From Labilibaculum euxinicum (GTDB lineage Bacteria; Bacteroidota; Bacteroidia; Bacteroidales; Marinifilaceae), in the NCBI RefSeq assembly GCF_009795715.1, contig NZ_WTCR01000002.1:248001-312000 (forward strand): 64,000 nt of DNA. The letters run 5' to 3'. A program made the position numbers and the translations under genes. How positions within the stretch are numbered: the first letter of the stretch is position 1; the number at the start of each line of letters is the position of its first letter. Shown piece after piece: positions 44,630 to 53,407 of this stretch. Under the pieces are notes generated by a model. The model was given only the letters and a program-made list of their open reading frames with translations, did not search any database and was not told where the DNA came from.

Positions 44630-46240
44630 ATGATTTTAAAAAACAACCAGCCAAATATAAGCTTCGGAAACGATTTGCCTCAGCATTCTGAAAAGTTGAG
44701 GCAGATTCGTGATTTGATCAGAGATTACGCTGCTGAATGCGAATTGATACCGCCTTTGCAGGAAGAAGAAGTCATTTTTCATTCCGGTGAATTGATCAGC
44801 AAGCATCCCGAGTTGTTTTTGTATCAAAAGCTTTTGGCTGTAATGATTAACAATTATGCATGGAGTCATATTGTTGCCGGAATTCCTTTTAACCGCAGAA
44901 TTCTTTTATTGCCTAAGTGCATTAGTCACTCTACTCAATGTCCGGCAAAGTACGATGAGCTAGGCTTACTTTGTGAGCAATGCGGTCGCTGCGATTTGGC
45001 TGAAATCATTTCTCAGGCTGATGAATTGGCCTATCACACCATTGTTACTGAAGGAACTACTTCTGCTAGTTTACTTTTATCTTCAGGTCAGGTAGAATGT
45101 GTGATTGGTGTAGGTTGCCTGCATTCTTTCGAGCGTTCGTTTCCGTTGGCAGTAAAAGAGGCTGTTCCATCTCTTGCAATTCCTTTGTACAATAATAATT
45201 GTAAGGATTCTAAAGTGGATAAAATCTGGTTGGATGAAGTGCTTTCCATGCGCAGTGAAACAAATTGGAAAGGATGGATTGATCTGGATTCCATAAAATC
45301 AGTAGTAAAAGATTGGTTTTCAACAACTCAATTAAAGTCTCTTTTTGGACAGGATGATGATACTGTGGATATTGCAGTTCGTTGGATGGAGACAGATGGA
45401 AAACGCTGGCGACCGATTATCATGCTTGCGGTTTATAATGCTTTAAGCGGAGATACCTGTGAATATGACGAAACGATTCAAAAATTGGCCGTTTCCATAG
45501 AATGTTTTCACAAGGCTTCCTTGATTCATGATGATATTGCTGATGAAGATGATGAGAGATACGGAAAACCAGCTCTTCATAAGGAATATAATATTCCTGT
45601 GGCCTTGAATGTGGGAGATTTATTGTTAGGTTTTGGTTATCAGTTAATCGCTGAATCGGAGGCAAAACACATTCGAAAATTATTAAAAATTGCTGCTTAC
45701 GGACATCGGGATTTGTCGCTGGGACAAGGAGAGGAGCTATTGTGGAGAAACCATGAGAAACTGCTTTCACAGGAAGAGATTCTGCGTATTTTTAGCAACA
45801 AAACTTCTCCCGCATTTGAAGTGGCACTGCAATTCGGCGCAATTTTAGCAGATGCTGATGAAGCTGTTTTAAATATTATATCGGAGTATAGCAAGGCTTT
45901 GGGTATCGCATATCAAATTAATGATGATTTGGATGATTTCAGGCAAAAAAGGATTGTCAGTGGATTTAATACCGTTCAGCCATCATTGGTTTCAACTCTT
46001 TTAAACCAAAAGCATCCGGAAAAAATGCAGGAATGGTTCGAACGAACCCAAAATGGAGATGAAAGCATCAATACAGAGTTTTTACAATGGTCTGAGACTA
46101 AACAGGCAATGAAGGAGGCTGAAGAAATGCTGAATATTTACAAGCGAAATGCTCTGAAAGCCTTACGATCATTAAATAATCCAACATTGAAAATATTATT
46201 GACGCGGCTGGTGAATCGGATTGTTCCGGAGAATTCATAA
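44630..46240 (+). CDS. DUF116 domain fused to polyprenyl diphosphate synthase
   Basis: A 536-residue fusion. Residues about 30-200 form a DUF116 domain with Cys97, Cys104, Cys115, Cys118 and Cys121 (LPKCISHSTQCPAKY, CEQCGRC), a probable metal or Fe-S site. From about 225 a trans-prenyl synthase follows: GKRWRP, first Asp-rich motif DDIAD (301-305) and second DDLDD (432-436). The residues just before the first motif are small (HKASLIH), with Ala and Ser where FPP synthases have aromatics, so a C20 or longer product is expected. The fusion of a Cys-rich domain to an isoprenoid synthase is uncommon. It opens the isoprenoid branch of the array. Confidence 0.85.
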   Translation: MILKNNQPNISFGNDLPQHSEKLRQIRDLIRDYAAECELIPPLQEEEVIFHSGELISKHPELFLYQKLLAVMINNYAWSHIVAGIPFNRRILLLPKCISHSTQCPAKYDELGLLCEQCGRCDLAEIISQADELAYHTIVTEGTTSASLLLSSGQVECVIGVGCLHSFERSFPLAVKEAVPSLAIPLYNNNCKDSKVDKIWLDEVLSMRSETNWKGWIDLDSIKSVVKDWFSTTQLKSLFGQDDDTVDIAVRWMETDGKRWRPIIMLAVYNALSGDTCEYDETIQKLAVSIECFHKASLIHDDIADEDDERYGKPALHKEYNIPVALNVGDLLLGFGYQLIAESEAKHIRKLLKIAAYGHRDLSLGQGEELLWRNHEKLLSQEEILRIFSNKTSPAFEVALQFGAILADADEAVLNIISEYSKALGIAYQINDDLDDFRQKRIVSGFNTVQPSLVSTLLNQKHPEKMQEWFERTQNGDESINTEFLQWSETKQAMKEAEEMLNIYKRNALKALRSLNNPTLKILLTRLVNRIVPENS

Positions 46241-46315
46241 ACCCCCAACCCCCTAAAGGGGGCTATTGACTTACGAATTGTATTTTTAAAAGTCCCCTTC
46301 AGGGGATTTAGGGGT
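46240..46315. repeat. Two dispersed palindromes (CCCCTAAAGGGGG; TCCCCTTCAGGGGA)
   Basis: Lie in the gap between the synthase and the first cyclase-like gene, same family as 35415 and 49432. Confidence 0.55.
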
Positions 46316-46380
46316 AAAAAATAAGTAGAATTCAGTATTGTTTTAAGTACTAATTACTCTTAAACAGCAAAACTTAAAAG

Positions 46381-47376
46381 ATGTTCCAAAATAAGCAAAT
46401 CACTAAAAGCTGCAATCAATTCATACTCGAAGCACTTCTAAAATCAACAGAAGTACTAAGCGATGACGCACAAAATCAGATAAAATCCTTTTTGGGTTCT
46501 CAGAAAAGCGAAGCGGGTGGATTTATGGATCGAGCCGGAAAGGCAGATCTGTATTATTCGGTGTTTGGTTATACTTTGTCCCTGATTTTAGATGTTAAAC
46601 TGGATGTTTTGGAAGAACGAAAATATCTAAAAAGGATAAAACAAGAAGGAAACCTGGATTTTGTACATTCAATGTGTTTTGTTCGATGCGATTTCTTGCT
46701 GCATCTGATTGATTTGCAGCAAAGATCCAGATTGTCTGCTTCTAAATTTCTGACTATTAGTTTTGCGAAAGATTTTGTTCATGGAAGAGTAGTGAAATCC
46801 CTGCGGAATAATTGCTCTCAATTGTTATGGGAATTGGAGGAATATTTAGCAAGCGACAGCGGATACAATCACAACAAAAAAGGTGCAGCCAAATCTACCA
46901 TTTACGCAAATTATCTGATGTGGACCCTTTATCAGGACTTGCAAACCGAGCAGGACGTTTTGGATGAGATCACAGATGCAAATAGATTATTAAGAGCTGA
47001 AAACGGCTCATTTGCCAATGAAGAGAACAGCATTGATGGTGTGACTTCCTCCACTGCGGCCGGACTGATCATGAGTTCAACCAGTGAGTTGGAAGAAATG
47101 CTGAAAACAAAGGACTGGCTGAAACAAATGCTCACCAAACGAGGAGGGTTCAAAGCAGCAGAAGGTGTTCCTCTTGCTGATTTGTTATCTACCTCAACCG
47201 CATTGCTTGCTTTGCAGTTAACGGGAGAAAATATGCAGAATTATGCCGAAAATTCCGTAAATTTCATCAATCTGCACTGGGACGAGTCCGGCGGTTTTTT
47301 CGGCAGTATTGCCGATATGACCTGTGATGTAGAATATACCTACTATGCGCTTTTGGGCTTAGGAGTACTTTCTTAA
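46381..47376 (+). CDS. Prenyltransferase/squalene-cyclase-fold protein (short)
   Basis: A 331-residue soluble protein with repeats of the prenyltransferase/squalene oxidase superfamily: LLRAENGSFANEE, TKRGGFKAAEG and DESGGFFGS, the Gly-Gly-Phe turns of an alpha-alpha barrel. At about half the length of squalene-hopene cyclase it could be a single-domain cyclase, a beta-subunit-like protein or a subunit of the next protein. No DxDDT acid motif is seen. The stop codon is followed directly by a 7-base tandem repeat (47377-47418). Confidence 0.75.
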   Translation: MFQNKQITKSCNQFILEALLKSTEVLSDDAQNQIKSFLGSQKSEAGGFMDRAGKADLYYSVFGYTLSLILDVKLDVLEERKYLKRIKQEGNLDFVHSMCFVRCDFLLHLIDLQQRSRLSASKFLTISFAKDFVHGRVVKSLRNNCSQLLWELEEYLASDSGYNHNKKGAAKSTIYANYLMWTLYQDLQTEQDVLDEITDANRLLRAENGSFANEENSIDGVTSSTAAGLIMSSTSELEEMLKTKDWLKQMLTKRGGFKAAEGVPLADLLSTSTALLALQLTGENMQNYAENSVNFINLHWDESGGFFGSIADMTCDVEYTYYALLGLGVLS

Positions 47377-47418
47377 GTTATGAGTTATGAGTTATGAGTT
47401 ATGAGTTATGAGTTATGA
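47377..47418. repeat. Heptanucleotide tandem repeat GTTATGA x6
   Basis: Six perfect copies of a 7-base unit right after the stop of the short cyclase-fold gene and 76 bases before the next ATG. As 7 is not a multiple of 3, copy changes move frames, although no frame is known to cross it. Confidence 0.85.
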
Positions 47419-47494
47419 GTTGCGGATTTCATTGTCATCCCGGGGAATCTATTAAATTTGAAGATATTCTTATTACTTGATATTTATTTAAAGA

Positions 47495-49300
47495 ATGACA
47501 CCAAGCTACGACGATATACAATCCCTCAAACAAAAACTGGATGCTCTCATTATTTCTCTTCGGAATGAGAAGGGATTTTGGGATGGCAGGTTGTCAAGCA
47601 GTGCTCTGTCAACGGCAATTGCGGTATTTGCATTGTGGAAGTACGATCCAAAGAAATACAATTTCCATATCCAAAAAGGATTAAACTGGTTGGTGAACAA
47701 TGCCAATTTGGATGGTGGATGGGGAGATACCATTCGAAGCAAAAGTAACTTGAGCACAACACTTTTAACCTGGGCTTGTCTATCCATTGTGAAAAATGAT
47801 CCTATTTATGCAGATTGCATTCATAATGCTGAAAATTGGCTGACTGACCGATTGAAAACACTGGATCCCGAATCAATAAGTACTGCAATTCTCAATCATT
47901 ATCAGAAAGATCAGACCTTTTCGGTTCCTATTTTGGCCATGTGTGCGTTATCCGGCAGACTGGGAGATAAAGGCTGGGATTTGGTGCCGCAACTGCCTTT
48001 TCAGATGGCGGTTTTTCCAGATCGCCTGTTTAAATTGCTGAACCTTTCTGTAGTAAGTTATGCCATTCCGGCTTTGATAGCTATTGGATTGGTGAAATCA
48101 GTAAATACCAAAGCAAGCAAACCCATTGCTAGTTTAAATAAATCGGTAAAAGCAAAGGTGTTGAAGGTACTGGCAGAAAAGCAACCTGATAACGGAGGAT
48201 TTTTAGAGGCTGCACCGCTAACAGGATTCGTTCTCATGAGTTTGGTGGGATCGGGAGAGAAAGAGCTTGAGATTTGCTCTAAAGCGTCTGATTTCTTGAG
48301 TAAATCCATTCGGGAGGATGGAAGCTGGCCGATTGATACACATTTGGCTACTTGGGTGACTTCCTTGTCGGTAAATGCATTGGATGATGAGAATTTAGCA
48401 GGTTTGCCCGAAATGGAGAAGACAGTGAACTATTTTCTTGATCAGCAACTGAAGGCAACACATCCTTTTACCAAAGCAGAACCGGGTGGTTGGGCATGGA
48501 CCCACCTTCAAGGCGGAGTGCCGGATGCTGATGATACTTCGGGAGTGTTGGTTGCCTTGCATCGTGTGAAAGGGTTTCAGGACATTCCAAAGAAAGTGGT
48601 AGAAGATGGAATAAACTGGTTGCTGAAAATGCAGAATTCGGATGGCGGCATGCCTACATTCTGCAAAGGCTGGGGAAAATTGCCTTTTGATTGCTCCTGT
48701 CCTGATATTACGGCTCATGCCATGAAAGCACTTGCTCTTTGGAATAAGGAAATGGATCCGGAAGTAAGAGCAAAAGTTCATGCCTGTTTCAGAAAAGCCT
48801 GGCGGTATATAAAATCAATACAGCAAGAGGATGGTTCCTGGCTGCCACTATGGTTTGGGAACGAAGATGATGCAAAACATCACAATCCGGTGTATGGAAC
48901 TTCCATTGTTTTGTATTCCCTAACCTGCATTGAATCAGTATGTATATTCGGATTAGGTGAAGTGAAAATTAAAGCAGTTGATTTTCTTCTTTCTACTCAG
49001 AATGAGGATGGTGGATGGGGCGGAAATGCTTCGCTGATTTCTACAATTGAAGAAACTTCGCTGGCAATTAGAGCCTTGAGTGGTACAGATAACTGGCCGC
49101 AAATAAGCAAGGGGATTAATTGGCTGCAACAAAACTTACCCAATGATTTATCTGAAATTAAAGCCACACCTATTGGTCTCTATTTTGCTTCCCTTTGGTA
49201 TTTCGAGGATATGTACCCTTTGGTATTTGCGGGTTCTGCATTAAAAGAAGTGATGAACGTAATTGCGAATTACGAATTGGAAATTAGGAGTGTTAATTAG
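47495..49300 (+). CDS. Class II terpene/squalene-hopene cyclase-like protein
   Basis: A 601-residue alpha-alpha barrel protein of the squalene-hopene cyclase fold. The acid motif DADDT (Asp344, Asp346, Asp347) matches DxDDT of class II cyclases, which protonate a double bond or epoxide of squalene or a prenyl diphosphate. QW-like turns occur (LDGGWGDT, SDGGMPTF, EDGSWLPLWFG, NEDGGWGG). It lacks a signal peptide and clear membrane helices. Squalene synthase is not in the array, so a linear C20 or longer prenyl diphosphate made next door could be the substrate. Last gene of the array. Confidence 0.82.
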   Translation: MTPSYDDIQSLKQKLDALIISLRNEKGFWDGRLSSSALSTAIAVFALWKYDPKKYNFHIQKGLNWLVNNANLDGGWGDTIRSKSNLSTTLLTWACLSIVKNDPIYADCIHNAENWLTDRLKTLDPESISTAILNHYQKDQTFSVPILAMCALSGRLGDKGWDLVPQLPFQMAVFPDRLFKLLNLSVVSYAIPALIAIGLVKSVNTKASKPIASLNKSVKAKVLKVLAEKQPDNGGFLEAAPLTGFVLMSLVGSGEKELEICSKASDFLSKSIREDGSWPIDTHLATWVTSLSVNALDDENLAGLPEMEKTVNYFLDQQLKATHPFTKAEPGGWAWTHLQGGVPDADDTSGVLVALHRVKGFQDIPKKVVEDGINWLLKMQNSDGGMPTFCKGWGKLPFDCSCPDITAHAMKALALWNKEMDPEVRAKVHACFRKAWRYIKSIQQEDGSWLPLWFGNEDDAKHHNPVYGTSIVLYSLTCIESVCIFGLGEVKIKAVDFLLSTQNEDGGWGGNASLISTIEETSLAIRALSGTDNWPQISKGINWLQQNLPNDLSEIKATPIGLYFASLWYFEDMYPLVFAGSALKEVMNVIANYELEIRSVN

Positions 49301-49338
49301 CAGACTTCTTACGTAAATTAAATTTTCCCTTTTGGAAT

Positions 49339-49375
49339 ACCTGACAGAGTTAGAAGATCCTGTCAGCGTCTGATT
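49339..49375. repeat. Third copy of the CTGACAG/CTGTCAG palindrome
   Basis: ACCTGACAGAG...CTGTCAGCGTC; same family as 33717. Confidence 0.55.
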
Positions 49376-49431
49376 TTATAGGAAAAGTCATTATAGAAAC
49401 CTGCACGGCAAAGAACTGATCTATTTTTAAA

Positions 49432-49483
49432 ACACCCCTCTGTCCTTCGCTCCCGAAAGCTTTCGGGATCCCCTGAAAAGGGA
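49432..49483. repeat. Palindromic repeat with CCCGAAAGCTTTCGGG core
   Basis: An inner perfect palindrome CCCGAAAGCTTTCGGG is flanked by CCCCT/AGGGG arms. It follows the last gene of the array and may act as a transcript end. Confidence 0.6.
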
Positions 49484-49562
49484 GAATTCTATCTAATAAG
49501 GTTATGGCTATAGTGGGTTTGATAATCGATGCCTTACAGTGGTTTTAATTTGTAATTCCTAA

Positions 49563-50864
49563 TTATTCATTACAATCTACAGTCACTCCAATCATCTCCC
49601 AAAAAATCTTTTCATCCATTACATTTACATGATATTCCATGGCTTTACGGTTTTTGCGGCCTTTTGCCGAGAAAGAATCTACCTGAGCGGTAATCAGGTA
49701 ATCAACATTTTTGGAAACTACCCGTTTTACGATTAAACCACGTTCTTTTACCAATTGCTGAGCCAATTCCCGATCGATACGTTGTCCGTTTATTTTGCAA
49801 TTTAAATGACCGGAGAAACAAACACTTTTTCCTTTTAATGATTTTAGCTGCTTTTGAACGCCTGGAGTAGTGATTTGGATCTTAGTCCGTTCATATTCTA
49901 TCAACAATTTCAGATCCTTTGGCAGAATGCACAGCAATTCAGAAACCAGATTTATATCTTCCATTTCGGTATTGGTCAAAATCTCATCGAGCAGGTAAAT
50001 TCGAATTAACTTTCGCAAATATTCCTCGTGAATTTCCATGACCTGATCTTTGGATAGCTTGTAATCCGAAGCCAGTTCTACTAATGAAACGATTTCTCTT
50101 TCGCTAAGAATACGATCGGCAAGTGCACGGTCCAGAACGTTTAAATATTGACGTACAGGCACTGAATCTCCGGCATTGGATGTCAATCGGTTTAATAGGT
50201 CGTAAAGTCTCGTTTTTTGAATATTTGCAATGTTTCTTGCCTCTTTGCGCTTGATGAAAATATTACGTTCTTTCGGACAATCTTCAATAGTAATAACATA
50301 TAGAAAGTCTTTTACAAAATCTTCTATTTCAAATTGCTGGTTGTACAGGTTTTTAAGGATAGAGAAAAGCTTTGCTGTTGCCAATGAATCAGCTTTAGCG
50401 GTATGTCGTTCTGATAAATCGATGTCGTAATAAATACATAGCTGTTCCAGGCGGCGCAAGCCAGATTCAGGAGCAACCAAATTGGCCAATTTTAGGGTGC
50501 AGATGCCTTTAAAATCAGTAAGTTCTCCATTTAATGCAGGTTGTAAAAAACGGATGGCAAAATCGAGGTCGTGAGCAACCAGTGTTTTGCCGTTTAGCCG
50601 GGATAAAATATCCGGTGCAATTTCCGAAATGGAAGGAGCATTTTTTACCATTTCATCCGTAATGCCATGAATTTGGAAGCCTTCAATATCTTTTCCGGGG
50701 TGAACCAATGTTTCGTAACTATCGAGAAGCTCGCCGTTCCAATTTACAGTTTGAATGGCCAGTTCGATTAAATGATCGCCGTGTTGAGGTGAAATACCAG
50801 TAGTTTCCAGTGAAATAACGGCAAATTGATGCTTGTAAAGTTCCAGTATAGGGTCGCTTGTCAT
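49563..50864 (-). CDS. DnaQ-like exonuclease domain plus BRCT domain, catalytic site altered
   Basis: A 433-residue protein. Residues 10-170 align with DEDDh exonucleases (DnaQ epsilon-like): motif I reads VISLETTG, so the catalytic Asp is Ser18 (Glu20 kept); motif II VAHDLDFAIRFL has Ala103 where Asp is expected; motif III HTAKAD keeps His154 and Asp159. Loss of two metal-binding Asp predicts no or weak nuclease activity. A middle helical region (about 190-320) leads to a C-terminal BRCT domain (about 340-425; GKSVCFSGHL, VSKNVDYLIT) as in DNA ligase. It could be a DNA-binding scaffold rather than a nuclease. A TATATTTG box lies 35 bases before the ATG. Confidence 0.82.
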   Translation of the reverse strand: MTSDPILELYKHQFAVISLETTGISPQHGDHLIELAIQTVNWNGELLDSYETLVHPGKDIEGFQIHGITDEMVKNAPSISEIAPDILSRLNGKTLVAHDLDFAIRFLQPALNGELTDFKGICTLKLANLVAPESGLRRLEQLCIYYDIDLSERHTAKADSLATAKLFSILKNLYNQQFEIEDFVKDFLYVITIEDCPKERNIFIKRKEARNIANIQKTRLYDLLNRLTSNAGDSVPVRQYLNVLDRALADRILSEREIVSLVELASDYKLSKDQVMEIHEEYLRKLIRIYLLDEILTNTEMEDINLVSELLCILPKDLKLLIEYERTKIQITTPGVQKQLKSLKGKSVCFSGHLNCKINGQRIDRELAQQLVKERGLIVKRVVSKNVDYLITAQVDSFSAKGRKNRKAMEYHVNVMDEKIFWEMIGVTVDCNE

Positions 50865-50898
50865 GGGTTGATTTGGCTTAGTTTTTTTTGATTGGTAA

Positions 50899-50906
50899 CA
50901 AATATA
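50899..50906 (-). promoter_or_regulatory. -7 box (TATATTTG) of the exonuclease-like/BRCT gene
   Basis: Exact TAnnTTTG on the minus strand, 34 bases before the ATG. Confidence 0.4.
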
Positions 50907-51026
50907 ATATTATTGAAGAAATTATGACGGGAATTATGAGTTATGAATGAGAAATTATGAGTTTAAGTTTACATGTAAGTGTATTAATAACTCATCATTT
51001 ATAATTCCTAATTCTTAAAAATAATG

Positions 51027-51034
51027 TAGTTTTG
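51027..51034 (+). promoter_or_regulatory. -7 box (TAGTTTTG) of the M18 aminopeptidase gene
   Basis: Exact TAnnTTTG, 37 bases before the ATG. Confidence 0.4.
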
Positions 51035-51071
51035 AGACTCAGAAATAGAAAACACAAAATAAACATACACT

Positions 51072-52373
51072 ATGAATATCGACAAACAACAGGCACAGGA
51101 ACTGATTGATTTTATTCATGAAAGTCCGAGTACTTACCATGCTGTAAATAATATCCGTGAAGAATTAAACGAAGCAGGATTTCAGGAATTGGATCTTCGT
51201 GAAGAATGGACTCTTGAAAAAGGAGGGAAGTACTTTACAACAAAAAATGGTTCAGCTCTTTTTGCTTTTGTAATTGGTAAGGGGGAAATTGAAGAAGAAG
51301 GTTTCCAATTGATTTGTGCACACTCTGATGCGCCCGGTTTTAAGATCAAACCAAATCCGGAGATAGCAGTAGAAGGAAATTATCTGAAGCTGAATACAGA
51401 AGTATATGGCGGCCCGATTTTACGAACATGGATGGATCGTCCGCTTTCCATTGCCGGCAGAGTATCTGTAAAATCAAACGATCCGTTGAATCCGGAGCAT
51501 TTGTATGTGAAGGTTGACCGCCCCTTGATGGTGATTCCAAATTTAGCCATTCACATGAATCGTGAGGTGAACGAAGGTGGTGCATTAAACAAGCAAAAGG
51601 ACATGCTTCCATTGCTGGCCATGATAACTGATGATTTGGAAAAGGACAATTGTTTGGTAAATCTGATGGCTGAGGAGTTGAAGATTGATGCAGAAGCCAT
51701 TATCGATTTTGATATTAGTTTATTCGAAGTGGAAAAAGGCTGTATTCTGGGCTTGAATGAGGAGTTTATTTCTGCACCCAAACTAGACGATTTGGCCATG
51801 TCGCATGCCGGATTAAAAGCGTTATTGGCCTCAGGCGAATCGAAGAAAACCAGAATGCTGGCTATTTTCGACAACGAAGAAGTGGGAAGTGTAACCAAGC
51901 AGGGAGCTGGCTCGCCTGTCTTGCGTCATTTGCTGCAGCGCATTGTTTTTAAACTGGGAAAAGACATGGAAGCCTTTCACCGGGCTATTTACAATTCTTT
52001 CATGATTTCTGCAGATATGGCTCATGCCGTTCATCCAAATGGTTCAGATAAACACGATCCAACCAACCGTCCTTACATTAACAAAGGACCGGTAATTAAG
52101 ATTCATGCCAACCAAAAATATACTACCGACGGCGATTCGGGAACCGTATTCGAAAGCTTGTGTAAAATTGCCGAAGTTCCTTACCAAAAGTTTGTGAACC
52201 GTTCCGATTTAGTGGGAGGCAGCACACTGGGTAATGTTTCAACGGGTCAGATTGATATCCGTACAGTAGACATCGGAAACCCTATGTTTGCTATGCACTC
52301 GGTTCGCGAAACGGGTGGTGTTAAAGACAATGTGTACATCCGTAAAGTATTTACAAGCTTTTTTGGATTGTAG
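51072..52373 (+). CDS. M18 family aminopeptidase (aspartyl aminopeptidase-like)
   Basis: A 433-residue cytoplasmic metallopeptidase that removes N-terminal, preferentially acidic, residues from peptides. Family motifs are visible: CAHSDAPGFKIKP (metal ligand His and Asp), FDNEEVGS (catalytic Glu and ligand), SADMAHAVHPNG and SDKHDPTNRP, and the C-terminal IGNPMFAMHSVRE with the last His ligand. Length matches bacterial M18 enzymes. It ends at a good terminator. Its 3' end exists as a decayed partial copy further downstream (53528-53573 and 57881-58080). Confidence 0.95.
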   Translation: MNIDKQQAQELIDFIHESPSTYHAVNNIREELNEAGFQELDLREEWTLEKGGKYFTTKNGSALFAFVIGKGEIEEEGFQLICAHSDAPGFKIKPNPEIAVEGNYLKLNTEVYGGPILRTWMDRPLSIAGRVSVKSNDPLNPEHLYVKVDRPLMVIPNLAIHMNREVNEGGALNKQKDMLPLLAMITDDLEKDNCLVNLMAEELKIDAEAIIDFDISLFEVEKGCILGLNEEFISAPKLDDLAMSHAGLKALLASGESKKTRMLAIFDNEEVGSVTKQGAGSPVLRHLLQRIVFKLGKDMEAFHRAIYNSFMISADMAHAVHPNGSDKHDPTNRPYINKGPVIKIHANQKYTTDGDSGTVFESLCKIAEVPYQKFVNRSDLVGGSTLGNVSTGQIDIRTVDIGNPMFAMHSVRETGGVKDNVYIRKVFTSFFGL

Positions 52374-52391
52374 CAAAAACCAAAATATAAG

Positions 52392-52425
52392 AAAAGGCAG
52401 CATATTAGTGTTGCCTTTTTTATTT
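52392..52425 (+). terminator. Terminator of the M18 aminopeptidase gene
   Basis: AAAAGGCAGCA-TATTAG-TGTTGCCTTTT with a T run, 19 bases after the stop. A homologous copy exists at 58052-58080. Confidence 0.85.
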
Positions 52426-52462
52426 TTACGAAGCTTGCACTCTGCGCAGGAGCTTTATCCTC

Positions 52463-53407
52463 TTAATTCTTTTCACAAACCCATATTTTTCGGGCGAAAT
52501 TTCCCTTTCTACTTTTACTAACGCTGCAACAATCTGATATCCTGAATCCGGTGTTGCTGATTAAGTTTGTAATATCGGAGGTAGATACAATAACAAGCCG
52601 GTCTGTGATTTCTGCTGTCGACTCAATAATGTGTAAGATATCAGCATCAGTTGCATTGGTGAACAGATTATAGGGCAGGTCGATAATGGCAGCTTCATAC
52701 CTATTGCTAATGTCTTTAATATCCGAGTGATATACATTTGCAGTATAGTTGAAGTGGGAAAGATTTTTTCGGGCATTCTTACATGTCTTTTCGTTAATGT
52801 CGCAACCCTCAATGTTATTTCCTGCAAAACAGGCTTCCAACATGATTGTGCCAACACCACAACATGCATCCAGCAGTTTTTTTTCTTTGTTTGCCTTTGC
52901 TGCAATATTAACAAGAGCTTTGGCAATATTTACACCTATTGAGTTACTGAACGAGCATGGTTTTTGCTTGTGTTTGTGCCAGGCTATGTTGTTTTTAATC
53001 GAAACACCAAAATACCAAACACCCTTGCAACAGCACAAAGCATAAGTAATTGTTGGGTTGTAATAATCATGAACACCTTCAATTCGGTAGCCAATATCCC
53101 TTAACTTATTTAGCCTGTCGGTATACTCAGTTGCATCACCGTCAACAACTAAATATTCAACTTTGAAACCTTCAACGCGTATATTTTCCTTTTTTATTTC
53201 ATTCAGTAAGGTCGGGTAATCTTCAGAACATGAAATAAGTTCAAGTCTGTTTTTAATGAAAGCACTGCTTGAAGGATCTATTTTTAGATCGGAAAAAAGC
53301 AGCTTGTTCTTTTCTTCCTTGTTAAAAATGTATCTCGATTCGAGCGTGCACAACTCCCTTTCGGTACTATCACAATTAAAGGAATATAGATATTTGTTCA
53401 TCTGCAT
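52463..53407 (-). CDS. SAM-dependent RNA methyltransferase (TRM11/TrmG10-like)
   Basis: A 314-residue methyltransferase. The C-terminal half (about 170-314) is a Rossmann SAM domain with motif I LLDACCGVGTIMLEA, a GCDI acid strand and motif IV IIDLPYNLF, the (N/D)-PPY-type motif of nucleic-acid N-methyltransferases, here D-L-P-Y. The N-terminal half resembles the THUMP-less region of TRM11-like enzymes that methylate guanosine in tRNA. Substrate is inferred only from the family. A 7/8 match to the -7 box (CAAAGATG on the plus strand, 53426-53433) precedes it. Confidence 0.82.
   Translation of the reverse strand: MQMNKYLYSFNCDSTERELCTLESRYIFNKEEKNKLLFSDLKIDPSSSAFIKNRLELISCSEDYPTLLNEIKKENIRVEGFKVEYLVVDGDATEYTDRLNKLRDIGYRIEGVHDYYNPTITYALCCCKGVWYFGVSIKNNIAWHKHKQKPCSFSNSIGVNIAKALVNIAAKANKEKKLLDACCGVGTIMLEACFAGNNIEGCDINEKTCKNARKNLSHFNYTANVYHSDIKDISNRYEAAIIDLPYNLFTNATDADILHIIESTAEITDRLVIVSTSDITNLISNTGFRISDCCSVSKSRKGNFARKIWVCEKN

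Noticed and set aside
47495-49300. A standard squalene-hopene cyclase of hopanoid synthesis
   Set aside because: The acid motif is present, but the protein is not accompanied by squalene synthase or other hpn genes and its QW motifs are irregular; the substrate remains open.
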